Shown here: positions 50,163 through 58,672 of the stretch, in pieces
Position numbering within the stretch: the first letter of the stretch is position 1
Layout of the letters: each line of letters begins with the position of its first letter
Assembly (NCBI GenBank): GCA_947446815.1
Contig: CANFGT010000005.1
Coordinates: 1-64,000 of the forward strand
Source: Acidimicrobiaceae bacterium
Lineage (GTDB): Bacteria; Actinomycetota; Acidimicrobiia; Acidimicrobiales; Ilumatobacteraceae
DNA length: 64,000 nt
Direction: 5' to 3'
The notes under the pieces: model-generated
What the model was told of the DNA's origin: nothing
The model's database searches: none
Seen by the model: the letters and a program-made list of their open reading frames with translations, nothing else
Made by a program: the position numbers and the translations under genes

Positions 50163-51332
50163 ATGGACGAACTTCTCCCTCCCGATGATGACCCGCGTCG
50201 TCAACCAGTGAGGGAGTGGATTGCGAATCATTCGAATCCCACGCCACGGGAATTTGCAGAATCAGGGTATGTCGCCCCTCACTGGCCAGCGCCATACGGC
50301 CTAGGTGCTGACCCCGTGCAACAGATCATCATTGATGATGAATTCAGTCGTGCCGGGATGAAGCGTCCATCAAATCAAATCGGAATTGGGTGGGCTGCAC
50401 CCACCATCATTTTTGCTGGGACACAAGAGCAAAAAGATCGTTACGTTCTGCCGGCTTTGGCAGCGGAAGAAATTTGGTGCCAATTGTTCTCGGAACCTGG
50501 TGCAGGTAGCGATTTGGCGGGCCTCTCAACACGAGCTGTGCGTGATGGCGATGAATGGGTAGTGAATGGGCAAAAGGTTTGGACGACCGGTGCGCATTAT
50601 TCGAAGTTCGGCATTCTGATTGCTCGTACAGACCCCGATGCACCGAAGCACAAGGGCATTACGTATTTCATTTGTCCAATGGATTCACCAGGCATTGAGA
50701 TTCGAACTATCAAGAACATTGCAGGTGCTGAGAGTTTCAATGAAGTGTTCTTCACAGATGTTCGAATTCCAGATGCGAATGTCGTCGGAGATGTGAATGA
50801 GGGTTGGCGGCTCGCCAAAGTGACGTTGGGTAATGAACGCGTGTCACTGTCCACCGGAGGGGTGTTATGGGGCGCAGGTTCAACAGCGTTGGACATCATT
50901 GAAGAAGCAAAGAAACTGGGCCCCCATAGTGCAGCCATGCGACAACGCCTCGCACACCTCTATATAGAGCACACCGTCATCGAAATTATTCGTATGCGAA
51001 CACTGACAGCGCGCCTTCGTGGCGAGCAACCTGGACCAGAGGCCAGCATTCGCAAAATCATGGCGGACGAGCATGGTCAGCGTGCGATGGAAGTGGCGCG
51101 AGACATTACTGGTGCCGACGCAATGATTATCGGTGAGCCTGATGCAAAGACGGGGAAAACGATTCGTTCCAAGAGTTGGTACAGCGGGTACATGTTTTCA
51201 AAGGCACTCACCATTGGTGGCGGCACGGGCGAAGTGCAGCGCAACATACTTGGTGAACGTGTTTTGGGTTTACCGCCAGAGCCCGACCCTGAAAAGGGTT
51301 TATCGTGGGCTGACACTCGAAGGGGAGGGTGA
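50163..51332 (+). CDS. Acyl-CoA dehydrogenase family protein
   Basis: 389 residues from the ATG at 50163, 37 nt from the divergent SDR start; a longer frame reaching into the SDR is not used. The protein shows VREWIANHSNPTPREFAES, WCQLFSEPGAGSDLAGLSTR, WVVNGQKVWTTGAHYSKFG, VFFTDVRIPDANVVG, TARLRGEQPGPEASIRKI and the C-terminal GGGTGEVQRNILGERVLG. It takes acyl-CoA to the trans-2-enoyl-CoA with FAD. It starts a plus-strand unit with the P450 gene, which begins 3 nt after its stop. Confidence 0.94.
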   Translation: MDELLPPDDDPRRQPVREWIANHSNPTPREFAESGYVAPHWPAPYGLGADPVQQIIIDDEFSRAGMKRPSNQIGIGWAAPTIIFAGTQEQKDRYVLPALAAEEIWCQLFSEPGAGSDLAGLSTRAVRDGDEWVVNGQKVWTTGAHYSKFGILIARTDPDAPKHKGITYFICPMDSPGIEIRTIKNIAGAESFNEVFFTDVRIPDANVVGDVNEGWRLAKVTLGNERVSLSTGGVLWGAGSTALDIIEEAKKLGPHSAAMRQRLAHLYIEHTVIEIIRMRTLTARLRGEQPGPEASIRKIMADEHGQRAMEVARDITGADAMIIGEPDAKTGKTIRSKSWYSGYMFSKALTIGGGTGEVQRNILGERVLGLPPEPDPEKGLSWADTRRGG

Positions 51333-51335
51333 ATC

Positions 51336-52523
51336 ATGAGCATTGCTTCAGAGCGTCTTGTCGTTGATCTATTGGATCCAACGCTGTATCAATCAAACCC
51401 GCATGATGTGTGGACGTGGATGCGCGCGAACGAACCGTTGTATCGCGACGAGAAGAACGGTTTATGGGGAGTCACTCGCCATGCCGATGTGATGGACGTC
51501 GAACGACGCTCTTCTGTGTTCTCTTCGAAAGGTGTCTATCGCGCCAATATCTCGACTGATGAGAAGAACATGATCGCGCAAGACGATCCGCGCCATCGCC
51601 AACAACGGATGTTGGTGCAGCCGCAACTCACGCGTTCTGCAGTCGCTGAGCGAACACAAGAGATTGAAACACTTGTTGCTGAACTTGTATTCGAAGCTAT
51701 TGAGAAGGGTGAGTTTGAAGTCATCGACATGCTCGCTGGACAATTGCCAGCGCGTTTGACCTCGCGACTTCTTGGATTCCCCGAAGAGATGTGGCCACAG
51801 ATTAAGTCGTGGAGCGAACGCCTCATGCGTACTGACATGCGCGAACGTGATGAGACCACTTTGTTGGAGCTCATTCAGGCGAATCAAGAATTCGTTGGCG
51901 CCATGATTCCAATCATGGGCGAAGTGAAAGGTTGCCCGCGAGACGATTTCATGTCCATTTGGGTGAATAGCGAGATCGATGGCGAGCATTTGCCGCCAGA
52001 GGCCATCGTTCATGAGGTTGGTCTCTTTATTGCGGGTGGCGCAGAGACAACACGCACTGCAATTTCACATGGCCTTCGAGAGTTCTGTCGTCATCCAGAA
52101 CAATGGGAACTTCTCGCATCCGATCCGACATTGTTGGAGAGTGCCGTGGAAGAAGTGTTGCGGTGGGTCACGCCATTGAACAACATGTTCCGGATGGCAC
52201 TGACGGATGATGTGGTGGGCGGCCAGCCAATCAAAGCGGGTGATCGCTTCATGCTGTTGTATCCATCCGCCAACAGAGACGAATCTGTATTTACAGATCC
52301 TTTCACTTTCGATATTCGCCGCAGTCCGAACCCGCATCTCTCGTTTGGATTTGGCACACATTTGTGCATCGGTGCAAACCTTGCGCGTCTTGTGTTGACC
52401 ACTGTGTTCCGAGAGTTTTCTCAGAAAGCAACCCACCTTGAGGTCGTGTCAGAGCCAGATGTCGAAGCCAATATCTTTGCGCGTGCCGTGAAGTCCTTCA
52501 CCCTGAGGGTGACTGCGCGTTAG
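51336..52523 (+). CDS. Cytochrome P450
   Basis: 395 residues, soluble bacterial type. The oxygen-binding helix reads FIAGGAETTRTAISHGL, the ExxR motif is VEEVLRW, and the haem loop is FGFGTHLCIGANLARL (Cys near 342). The ribosome site GGGAGGG precedes the ATG at 51336. It hydroxylates a hydrophobic substrate with redox partners that are not in the window. Placement after an acyl-CoA dehydrogenase, and similarity of the B-helix and haem region to the steroid- and fatty-acid-hydroxylating CYP124/125/142-like group, suggest lipid or sterol side-chain hydroxylation. The subfamily call is a recollection, not a search result. Confidence 0.94.
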   Translation: MSIASERLVVDLLDPTLYQSNPHDVWTWMRANEPLYRDEKNGLWGVTRHADVMDVERRSSVFSSKGVYRANISTDEKNMIAQDDPRHRQQRMLVQPQLTRSAVAERTQEIETLVAELVFEAIEKGEFEVIDMLAGQLPARLTSRLLGFPEEMWPQIKSWSERLMRTDMRERDETTLLELIQANQEFVGAMIPIMGEVKGCPRDDFMSIWVNSEIDGEHLPPEAIVHEVGLFIAGGAETTRTAISHGLREFCRHPEQWELLASDPTLLESAVEEVLRWVTPLNNMFRMALTDDVVGGQPIKAGDRFMLLYPSANRDESVFTDPFTFDIRRSPNPHLSFGFGTHLCIGANLARLVLTTVFREFSQKATHLEVVSEPDVEANIFARAVKSFTLRVTAR

Positions 52524-52565
52524 CCCTGACCGAGGGACATCTGTTTGCCCCACTAGCCTGATGGA

Positions 52566-53675
52566 ATGCGTCGTCGTCTGATTGCCCCCGCCATCGTCCT
52601 TCTTACCGTTTCACTTGTGGGCTGCGGTAAAGCTCAACAAGCGTCCGACAAAGTCACTCAGCCAAAAGATGACCTGAGTTCTGACAATTTGAATAACCCG
52701 TCAGACTCGGATGCTGGTCAACTGAAAGCTGCTGATGCGTGCAAGTCAGGCAAGAAAATTTCTGGCCATCCTGTTCAAATCGTGACCACAGTGGCACCGC
52801 TCACAAACCTCATCGGCCTGATGGTGGCTGGCACCAATATCCAAGTCAGTGGCATCGTTCCCGAAGGAACAAATTCGCACACCTTTGAACCTCCGCCCAG
52901 TGCAGCTTCAGTGGTGGAGAAAGCAGACATCGTTTTTGTCAATGGTCTTGGTCTTGAGGACCCGACGCTTGATCTTGCAAAAGCCAACGCCAAGAGTGCA
53001 GTGATCTGTGAAATCGGAACCGCTGTGTTGCCGAAGGGTGGCTGGTTATTTGATGATTCATTCCCGATTGCGGCAGGTAAGCCCAACCCTCATCTGTGGA
53101 CAAGCCCGTTTCAGGTTTTGAACTATCTCAATGTGATTCGCGATGCGCTCGTGGTTGCAGATCCAGCAGATATGTCCAAGTTCGACGACAATTACGTCAA
53201 GATCTCTGGCGTTGCAATGCAACTTGACCAAGCAATCAAGACTGATACAGACACCGTGCCAAAGTCGAACCGCAAGTTGCTGACCTACCACGATGCCTAT
53301 GCCTACTTCGCAGAGCGATATGGCTACACAATCGTTGGCGCCATTCAGCCACAGTCTTTCGAAGAGCCATCTCCCAAAGACATTGCCAAGATTATTGATC
53401 AGGTCAAGAAGGAACATGTCGTCGCCATCTTTGGTAGCGAAGTATTTCCTTCTCCGGTACTTGAGCAAATCGGCAAAGATACCGGGGCCCGTTATGTCGA
53501 CACGCTTCGAGATGATGACCTGTTAGGTAAGCCAGGAGATGCCGACCATTCTTGGGCAGCTCTTATGCGTTCGAATTACATCACGCTGGTGAAAGCACTT
53601 GGTGGCGATGCGACCGCATTGACGGCTGTCAAGACAAACATTGGGATCACTGATAAGGCGTACTACCCACAGTGA
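52566..53675 (+). CDS. Zinc/manganese ABC transporter substrate-binding lipoprotein
   Basis: 369 residues. A lipoprotein signal (LLTVSLVGCGKA, Cys20) is followed by an acidic, Asn/Ser-rich stretch (25-70) and a cluster A-I binding protein: QIVTTVAPLTNLIGLM, IVPEGTNSHTFEPPPS (first metal His), GKPNPHLWTSPFQVL (second His), LLTYHDAYAYFAERYG (third His) and AIFGSEVFPSPV (acidic ligand). It captures Zn, Mn or a similar metal at the cell surface for the transporter encoded by the next two genes. It lacks the His-rich loop of ZnuA proteins. Confidence 0.92.
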   Translation: MRRRLIAPAIVLLTVSLVGCGKAQQASDKVTQPKDDLSSDNLNNPSDSDAGQLKAADACKSGKKISGHPVQIVTTVAPLTNLIGLMVAGTNIQVSGIVPEGTNSHTFEPPPSAASVVEKADIVFVNGLGLEDPTLDLAKANAKSAVICEIGTAVLPKGGWLFDDSFPIAAGKPNPHLWTSPFQVLNYLNVIRDALVVADPADMSKFDDNYVKISGVAMQLDQAIKTDTDTVPKSNRKLLTYHDAYAYFAERYGYTIVGAIQPQSFEEPSPKDIAKIIDQVKKEHVVAIFGSEVFPSPVLEQIGKDTGARYVDTLRDDDLLGKPGDADHSWAALMRSNYITLVKALGGDATALTAVKTNIGITDKAYYPQ

Positions 53676-54463
53676 CAGCTGACATTCTGGTGGAATGCGC
53701 ACACATCACTTGTGCGTATGACTCCACCGTGGCAGTGCATGATGCGCATGTCACGATTCATCGCGGTGATTTTGTAGGCATTGTCGGGCCATCGGGCTCT
53801 GGGAAAACGACTCTTCTCAAGGCGATTCTTGGCGCAGTGAAGCCAGTTGAGGGACATGTCACGAAGAAGCCTGGACTTCGCATGGGGTATGTGCCTCAAG
53901 TGGAATCCGTCGACTGGAATTTTCCGGTGACAGTGCTGGAAGTGATGGCAATGACTCGAACCACCGGCCGTTTCTTTCCACGCGTCAGCGTTGGGGAAAG
54001 AACAGAGGCTTTGGAAGTTCTGGAACGTTTAGGTCTTGGTGGACTAGAGAATCGTCACATTCGTGAACTCTCGGGCGGCCAACAGCAGCGCGTATTCGTT
54101 GCACGTGCGCTTTTTCATAAGCCTGAACTTCTTGTCTTGGATGAGCCGACCTCTGGAGTCGACGTGCGGACACGCCATGAGGTGTTGCACCTACTTGCAG
54201 ACCTGCACGATGACGGCGTATCGATAGTTCTAACTACGCACGATCTCAATGGTCTCGCTGCTCACTTGCCGCGACTTGTCTGTATGAATACATCTGTAGT
54301 GGCCGATGGTGCACCTATTGACATCTTGAACTCTGATGTTCTTGAAAAAACATATGGCGCGCCGATGGAAGTTTTAATTCATGGCGGAATGCCGATTGTG
54401 GTGGACAACGGTGGCGACACAATCGCTCGTCGCCTCGGTGAACTCGGGGAAGTAGACCAATGA
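53672..54463 (+). CDS. Metal ABC transporter ATP-binding protein
   Basis: 263 residues, from a GTG whose GTGA overlaps the previous stop by 4 nt. Walker A is GIVGPSGSGKTTLLKAI (about 33-48), the Q-loop VGYVPQVE lies near 77, the signature LSGGQQQRVFVARAL near 132, Walker B LLVLDEPTSGVD and the switch His in VLTTHDLNG. The metal-type ATPase subfamily (ZnuC/MntB/SitB) is supported by EVMAMTRTTGRFF and the order with a binding protein and a permease. It powers import of the metal bound by the lipoprotein. Confidence 0.95.
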   Translation: MTADILVECAHITCAYDSTVAVHDAHVTIHRGDFVGIVGPSGSGKTTLLKAILGAVKPVEGHVTKKPGLRMGYVPQVESVDWNFPVTVLEVMAMTRTTGRFFPRVSVGERTEALEVLERLGLGGLENRHIRELSGGQQQRVFVARALFHKPELLVLDEPTSGVDVRTRHEVLHLLADLHDDGVSIVLTTHDLNGLAAHLPRLVCMNTSVVADGAPIDILNSDVLEKTYGAPMEVLIHGGMPIVVDNGGDTIARRLGELGEVDQ

Positions 54464-55308
54464 TGATTTCCGGAATTCTTGATCCGTATCACTATCAATT
54501 TTTTACCAACGGAATTTTTGTTGCAACGATTGCCGGAGCCCTCTGTGGACTTCTTGGAGTTTTTGTCGTGCTCCGTGGAATGAGCTACATCGGTCACGGT
54601 TTGTCTCACGCCGTCTTTGGTGGTGCAGCAGCATCTGCAGTGATGGGTCTCAACTACTTTGTCGGTGCCGGAATCTGGGGAGTGTCATCTGGTGTCATCA
54701 TCGGGCGAATTGCTCGGAGACGGTTAATCGGAGCTGATGCCGCAATCGGTGTTGTCACAACTGCGTCATTCGCAATGGGCTTGGCATTGTTGAATCGTTA
54801 TGGGCAAGCAAAGAAGAGTATCGAAGCAGTCCTGTTCGGCAGTGTGCTTGGCGTGCAGACGGCAGACATCGTCGCAGTGCTTTTGGTGGCAATTGTTACT
54901 GCGCTCATTGTGTTTGGTTTGTACCGGCACCTGTTGTTTGCAACCTTTGATCCTGAAGTTGCACAGGTCTCAGGCGTGCGAGTCGCATGGATGGAAGCAC
55001 TCCTGATGGGAATGTTGTCTCTCACCATTTTGGTGACAATGCGCGTGATCGGAACCCTCTTGATTTCAGCGCTGTTGGTGATTCCGGCTTCTGTTGCACG
55101 TATGTTGACCAACTCGTTCTCGAGAATGCTCTGGATCTCTCCATTGATCGGTGCTGTATCGGCCTTTGTGGGTATGAACCTTTCGTATCACCTGGATACA
55201 TCTGCAAGCGCCACCATCATTCTGGTAGGAACACTGCAATTCATCGTGGTGTATGCAGTCTCGGGCTTACGCGGACGCTCACGCATCGCTCATCTTCACC
55301 ACGTGTAA
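54460..55308 (+). CDS. Metal ABC transporter permease
   Basis: 282 residues, ATGA overlap with the ATPase stop. About eight membrane helices; the N-terminal ATIAGALCGLLGVFVVLRGM and YIGHGLSHAVFGGAAASAVM are the ABC-3 permease signature, with GRLIGADAAIGVV-type loop (RLIGADAAIGVVTTASF) and RVIGTLLISALLVIPASVAR further on. It forms the membrane channel of the zinc/manganese-type importer. It ends 6 nt from the stop of the convergent fusion gene. No Zur or MntR box could be recognised upstream of the operon. Confidence 0.94.
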   Translation: MMISGILDPYHYQFFTNGIFVATIAGALCGLLGVFVVLRGMSYIGHGLSHAVFGGAAASAVMGLNYFVGAGIWGVSSGVIIGRIARRRLIGADAAIGVVTTASFAMGLALLNRYGQAKKSIEAVLFGSVLGVQTADIVAVLLVAIVTALIVFGLYRHLLFATFDPEVAQVSGVRVAWMEALLMGMLSLTILVTMRVIGTLLISALLVIPASVARMLTNSFSRMLWISPLIGAVSAFVGMNLSYHLDTSASATIILVGTLQFIVVYAVSGLRGRSRIAHLHHV

Positions 55309-55314
55309 GAATTT

Positions 55315-56637
55315 TTAGAGGTTCCACTCCACGCCATCGGCGGTGTCGCGAACTTCAATTCCGATGTTCACAAATGCATCACGAATGACATCAGAGAGGT
55401 CGTAGCGCTTCTCCGCACGAACTGTGGCGCGAATCGCGAGCATGGCTTCGACATATGGCGAGACAACATCGCGAGGATTGCGGACACCGCTGACAGCAGC
55501 ATCGCCCAATCGACTAATCATTGAACGAATGGCAGCACGAGCACGGTCGGCAACGTCGCTTGTGAGTGTGTCGGTGGACCAATCTTGAACGGCTTGTTCT
55601 AATGCCAAACATGCACGCACGGCGGAGTCCGCATCGCGATTCGCAATCGCGTCATCGAATTCCTGTTGATGAATTTCTAGGGCATCTCCAAGGCTTCCAG
55701 GATGCTCACCACTTCGCGATGCGCTCTGCGAGCGAACATCGCTCGTGGCGACATCCTGCGCCTTTGACATTCCCGCAAGATTCGTCGAGGCATTGCCGAG
55801 CGAATCCGATTGCGATGCGGAATTCAATAACTGCCAGGGATTCTGGAGAGTCGCCAAGGGGATGGTCGTGCCAGATTCGAAGTTGAAAGAGGTGCCGCGC
55901 AGGCGAAGCGTGACTGTGCCATTGCCCACCACGGCAGCTGACTCGGCATCAATGTCAATGACAAGTCCTGTGTGCTCGTCCACTCCGAGGACATAGGTCT
56001 CGTCGTCGAGCAACTTCTCGAACATGAGAAGTCGCGCTTCGCCGAGGTAGCAATAGCGCGTGTCGTGATTGGCGCCTTCTGCATTGTCATAGTGGGGGAT
56101 CACAGCAGCGTTAATGCCGATAGCGGACAAGATGTCAAGTCCATCGAGAAGTTGCACGTCCTGTCCAACTTTGTAGACCTCGTATACCGGGACTGTCGCT
56201 TTGCCTAATGTGAGCGCAGCTGCAGAGGCGAAGGTGACGATTCCGCCATTCAGCAATTTGTCGGTGATGTTGTGCGCAACAGTGGAACCACTCCATTGGC
56301 GTAATGCATATGTGGGTGAGCCTGGACCTGCAAAGACATAATCAGCGTCGATGATTGAACGAAGGCCTCGTTCGACTTGAACAGGGTCTGCTGCGATGTG
56401 AGTGTCATGGAGACGGACGAGCCCTGCAACGTTGATGTCGACATTGACTGAATTTCGGAAGTATTCGACGGCTCGTGATGCGAGCTCTGGCGCGTTCTCC
56501 TGAAATCCGTAGGGCGTATCCAGTAGCACTGCATTGACAGGCTTTGGCAGCAAGGCTGTCAACTTGCGATGTGTTGAAACCATTGTGGGGGCTGTTTCGC
56601 CCGAGCCCATGATGGTGAGAATGCGAGGAAGGCTCAT
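55315..56637 (-). CDS. S51-like amidotransferase-fold protein fused to a CysRS-type C-terminal tail
   Basis: 440 residues. Residues 1-240 look like a class-I glutamine-amidotransferase/peptidase E (S51, cyanophycinase-like) domain: ILTIMGSGETAPTM, DADYVFAGPGSPTYALRQW, and a candidate nucleophile Ser in IVTFASAAALTLGK where family members have a GxSAGA elbow. A Ser/Gln/Asn linker (about 265-315) follows. The last 120 residues are helical and end RYDLSDVIRDAFVNIGIEVR plus DTADGVEWNL, which closely follows the end of cysteinyl-tRNA synthetase. There is no HIGH or KMSKS part. The role is unknown; binding of tRNA or a Cys-like ligand by the tail is conceivable. It overlaps the upstream hydrolase by 4 nt. 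Confidence 0.8.
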   Translation of the reverse strand: MSLPRILTIMGSGETAPTMVSTHRKLTALLPKPVNAVLLDTPYGFQENAPELASRAVEYFRNSVNVDINVAGLVRLHDTHIAADPVQVERGLRSIIDADYVFAGPGSPTYALRQWSGSTVAHNITDKLLNGGIVTFASAAALTLGKATVPVYEVYKVGQDVQLLDGLDILSAIGINAAVIPHYDNAEGANHDTRYCYLGEARLLMFEKLLDDETYVLGVDEHTGLVIDIDAESAAVVGNGTVTLRLRGTSFNFESGTTIPLATLQNPWQLLNSASQSDSLGNASTNLAGMSKAQDVATSDVRSQSASRSGEHPGSLGDALEIHQQEFDDAIANRDADSAVRACLALEQAVQDWSTDTLTSDVADRARAAIRSMISRLGDAAVSGVRNPRDVVSPYVEAMLAIRATVRAEKRYDLSDVIRDAFVNIGIEVRDTADGVEWNL

Positions 56638-57521
56638 GAGAAGAATCCTGTTGTGATTGCATCGTCAACGACGGCAGCAAAGCGTTCGGGGAATTGCGCG
56701 TGTAAATCGTGGTCGGCGGGCTCAAACCATTCGACTCGCGCGCGTGGCAGTACCCGCAGAGCAAATGATATTTGTTCACGCTTGGAGCGAGTGAAGTCGT
56801 CTTCTTGCTTTGCGGCAGGGGTGAAAAGAACGGGAACATTTATGTTCTCCCACAGAGTGGAAGGGATGTGTTGCCATAATCCGTGGAGCACTTTGAGATG
56901 GCGTTCCATTGTGAGGTGAGGGCGAATGGTGCCATCGGCAAGAAGTTCCATGTTGTGCATCTGGCCATCGATTGCTTCTTCTGACCAATCGGTATGGGCA
57001 CCGCGAATGTATGAACGCAAACGCTCATATTGCATGCCGGCGAGGGCGGGTGGTCGAAGTGTGCGTTCACACTCATCCCAGTTAGGAAATGATTTGGACA
57101 ATTCGATGGTGCCACCATCAACTGCAACGATTCCGCGAATGAGGTCGCCGTGGCGATGAGCAAGTTCAACGACGAGGTTTCCGCCCCATGATTGACCAAT
57201 CACAAGGGGCTTTTGAGAAGCAGATTGGTGTGGCTGCAACAAGGTGATGACTTCAGCAATGTCGTCAGCAACGGCGGTCAATTCGTATCCAGTGTCAGGC
57301 TTGTCACTTAACCCGTGACCGCGTAAATCAATTGCGATGACTGCGTGACCGAGCGTTGCAAGATGGCGAGCAGGCCCATCCCACAGGCGGGCATTGGAGG
57401 CAAGGCCATGAACGAGAAGGATGGGAATGCCAGGGGAGTCCTCTGGCCGAGACCATTCCAAGATACGTAGTTGGGTGCCATCGCTCAGGCCGATGAAGCT
57501 CGAGGTGGGAGTCAATTCCAT
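56634..57521 (-). CDS. Alpha/beta hydrolase
   Basis: 295 residues. The canonical fold is visible: PILLVHGLASNARLWDGPA, VIAIDLRGHGLSDKPD, nucleophile elbow VIGQSWGGNLVVELAHR (Ser near 113), an internal cap region and the catalytic His in WFEPADHDLHAQFPE. The QSWGG elbow is common in esterases and in proline-iminopeptidase-like hydrolases. The substrate is unknown. It overlaps the start of the fusion gene downstream by 4 nt (ATGA), so the two are probably translated together. It is divergent from the LLM gene at 57618, with 96 nt between starts. Confidence 0.91.
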   Translation of the reverse strand: MELTPTSSFIGLSDGTQLRILEWSRPEDSPGIPILLVHGLASNARLWDGPARHLATLGHAVIAIDLRGHGLSDKPDTGYELTAVADDIAEVITLLQPHQSASQKPLVIGQSWGGNLVVELAHRHGDLIRGIVAVDGGTIELSKSFPNWDECERTLRPPALAGMQYERLRSYIRGAHTDWSEEAIDGQMHNMELLADGTIRPHLTMERHLKVLHGLWQHIPSTLWENINVPVLFTPAAKQEDDFTRSKREQISFALRVLPRARVEWFEPADHDLHAQFPERFAAVVDDAITTGFFS

Positions 57522-57617
57522 GGAGTCAGTGTCGCACCTGAAAGCGACTTTGGCACTCGAATCGCACGGCTCGCCCTGGGAGTCGTAGGGTTGGCGAAAC
57601 GATTCAAGGGGGAATCC

Positions 57618-58670
57618 ATGAAGCTGTCAATGGGAATTAACTACTCCGGTGGTTTTAAAGAAGCAGTCGACCGTGTTGTTGAACTGGAAAAGGCTGGTCT
57701 CGACCAGGTGTGGATTGCAGAGGCATACAGCTTCGATGCGATCTCGCAGGTTGGTTACCTTGCTGCAAAGACCAGTCGGGTTGAAATCGGAACTGGCATT
57801 GTCAATGTGTACTCGCGTACTGCTGCTCTGATGGCAATGACCGCTGCCGGTTGTGACTATGTCAGCGATGGTCGTTTCATTCTCGGACTTGGCGCATCTG
57901 GTGCACAGGTCATTGAAGGTTTCCATGGCGTTCCCTATGACAAGCCAATGCAGCGCATCAAGGAATACATCGAAGTGTGTCGCAAAGTGTGGGCGCGCGA
58001 AGAGCCACTTCGTTATGACGGCAAGACTGTGCAGATTCCATTGCCAGAGGGTCAGGGAACTGGTCTCGGTAAAGCGTTGAAGCTCATTAATCATCCCGTG
58101 CGTAAGGACATCCCTATCTGGTGGGCATCCTTGAAGGACAAGAGCGTTGAAGCTACTGCTGAAATGGCTGATGGTTGGTTGCCCATCATGTTCTACCCAG
58201 AGCGTTATCACAATGTGTGGGGCGATCAGTTGAAGGCAGGTCTTGCAAAGCGCGATCCAAGTCGTCCACGTCTCGATATCTCTGCTGGCGGCATGTTGGC
58301 GATTGATGAGTCACTGACGGGTGAAGCACAGGCAAAGGTTCTTGATTCAGCTCGTCCACACATGGCCTTGTACGTCGGTGGCATGGGTGCACGTGGCAAG
58401 AACTTCTACAACGATGTTTGCCGCGACTATGGCTTTGAAAAAGAAGCTGTAGAGATTCAGGATCTCTATCTTGATGGCAAGAAGGACGAAGCAGCTTCGA
58501 AAATTCCTGCTGAGTGGATCATGAACGCGAACCTCGTGGGAAGCGCAGGATTCATTAAGGAGCGTGTCGCTGCCTATAAGGAAGCCGGAGTCACCGTGTT
58601 GTCGGTGAACCCAGTCGGACCAGACCCTGTTGGTCAGATTGAAAAGCTCCGCTCCATCATTGACGGCTGA
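57618..58670 (+). CDS. LLM class F420-dependent oxidoreductase (TIGR03559-like)
   Basis: 350 residues from the ATG at 57618, which has AAGGGGGA 4-5 nt upstream; longer frames starting at 57471 run over the divergent hydrolase start. Blocks: MKLSMGINYSGGFKEAVDRV, LDQVWIAEAYSFDAISQVGY, VEIGTGIVNVYSRTAALMAM, FILGLGASGAQVIEGFHGVP and IPIWWASLKDKSVEATAEMA. The opening and the VIEGFHG and YDKPMQR wording match the TIGR03559 branch of F420-dependent enzymes. The substrate is unknown. It is followed 2 nt later by an esterase-like gene, so the two probably form an operon. Confidence 0.93.
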   Translation: MKLSMGINYSGGFKEAVDRVVELEKAGLDQVWIAEAYSFDAISQVGYLAAKTSRVEIGTGIVNVYSRTAALMAMTAAGCDYVSDGRFILGLGASGAQVIEGFHGVPYDKPMQRIKEYIEVCRKVWAREEPLRYDGKTVQIPLPEGQGTGLGKALKLINHPVRKDIPIWWASLKDKSVEATAEMADGWLPIMFYPERYHNVWGDQLKAGLAKRDPSRPRLDISAGGMLAIDESLTGEAQAKVLDSARPHMALYVGGMGARGKNFYNDVCRDYGFEKEAVEIQDLYLDGKKDEAASKIPAEWIMNANLVGSAGFIKERVAAYKEAGVTVLSVNPVGPDPVGQIEKLRSIIDG

Positions 58671-58672
58671 TC

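Noticed and set aside
57471-57617. N-terminal extension of the LLM oxidoreductase
   Set aside because: Residues before MKLSMGINYS do not belong to the family, overlap the divergent hydrolase and lack a ribosome site; the ATG at 57618 has one.
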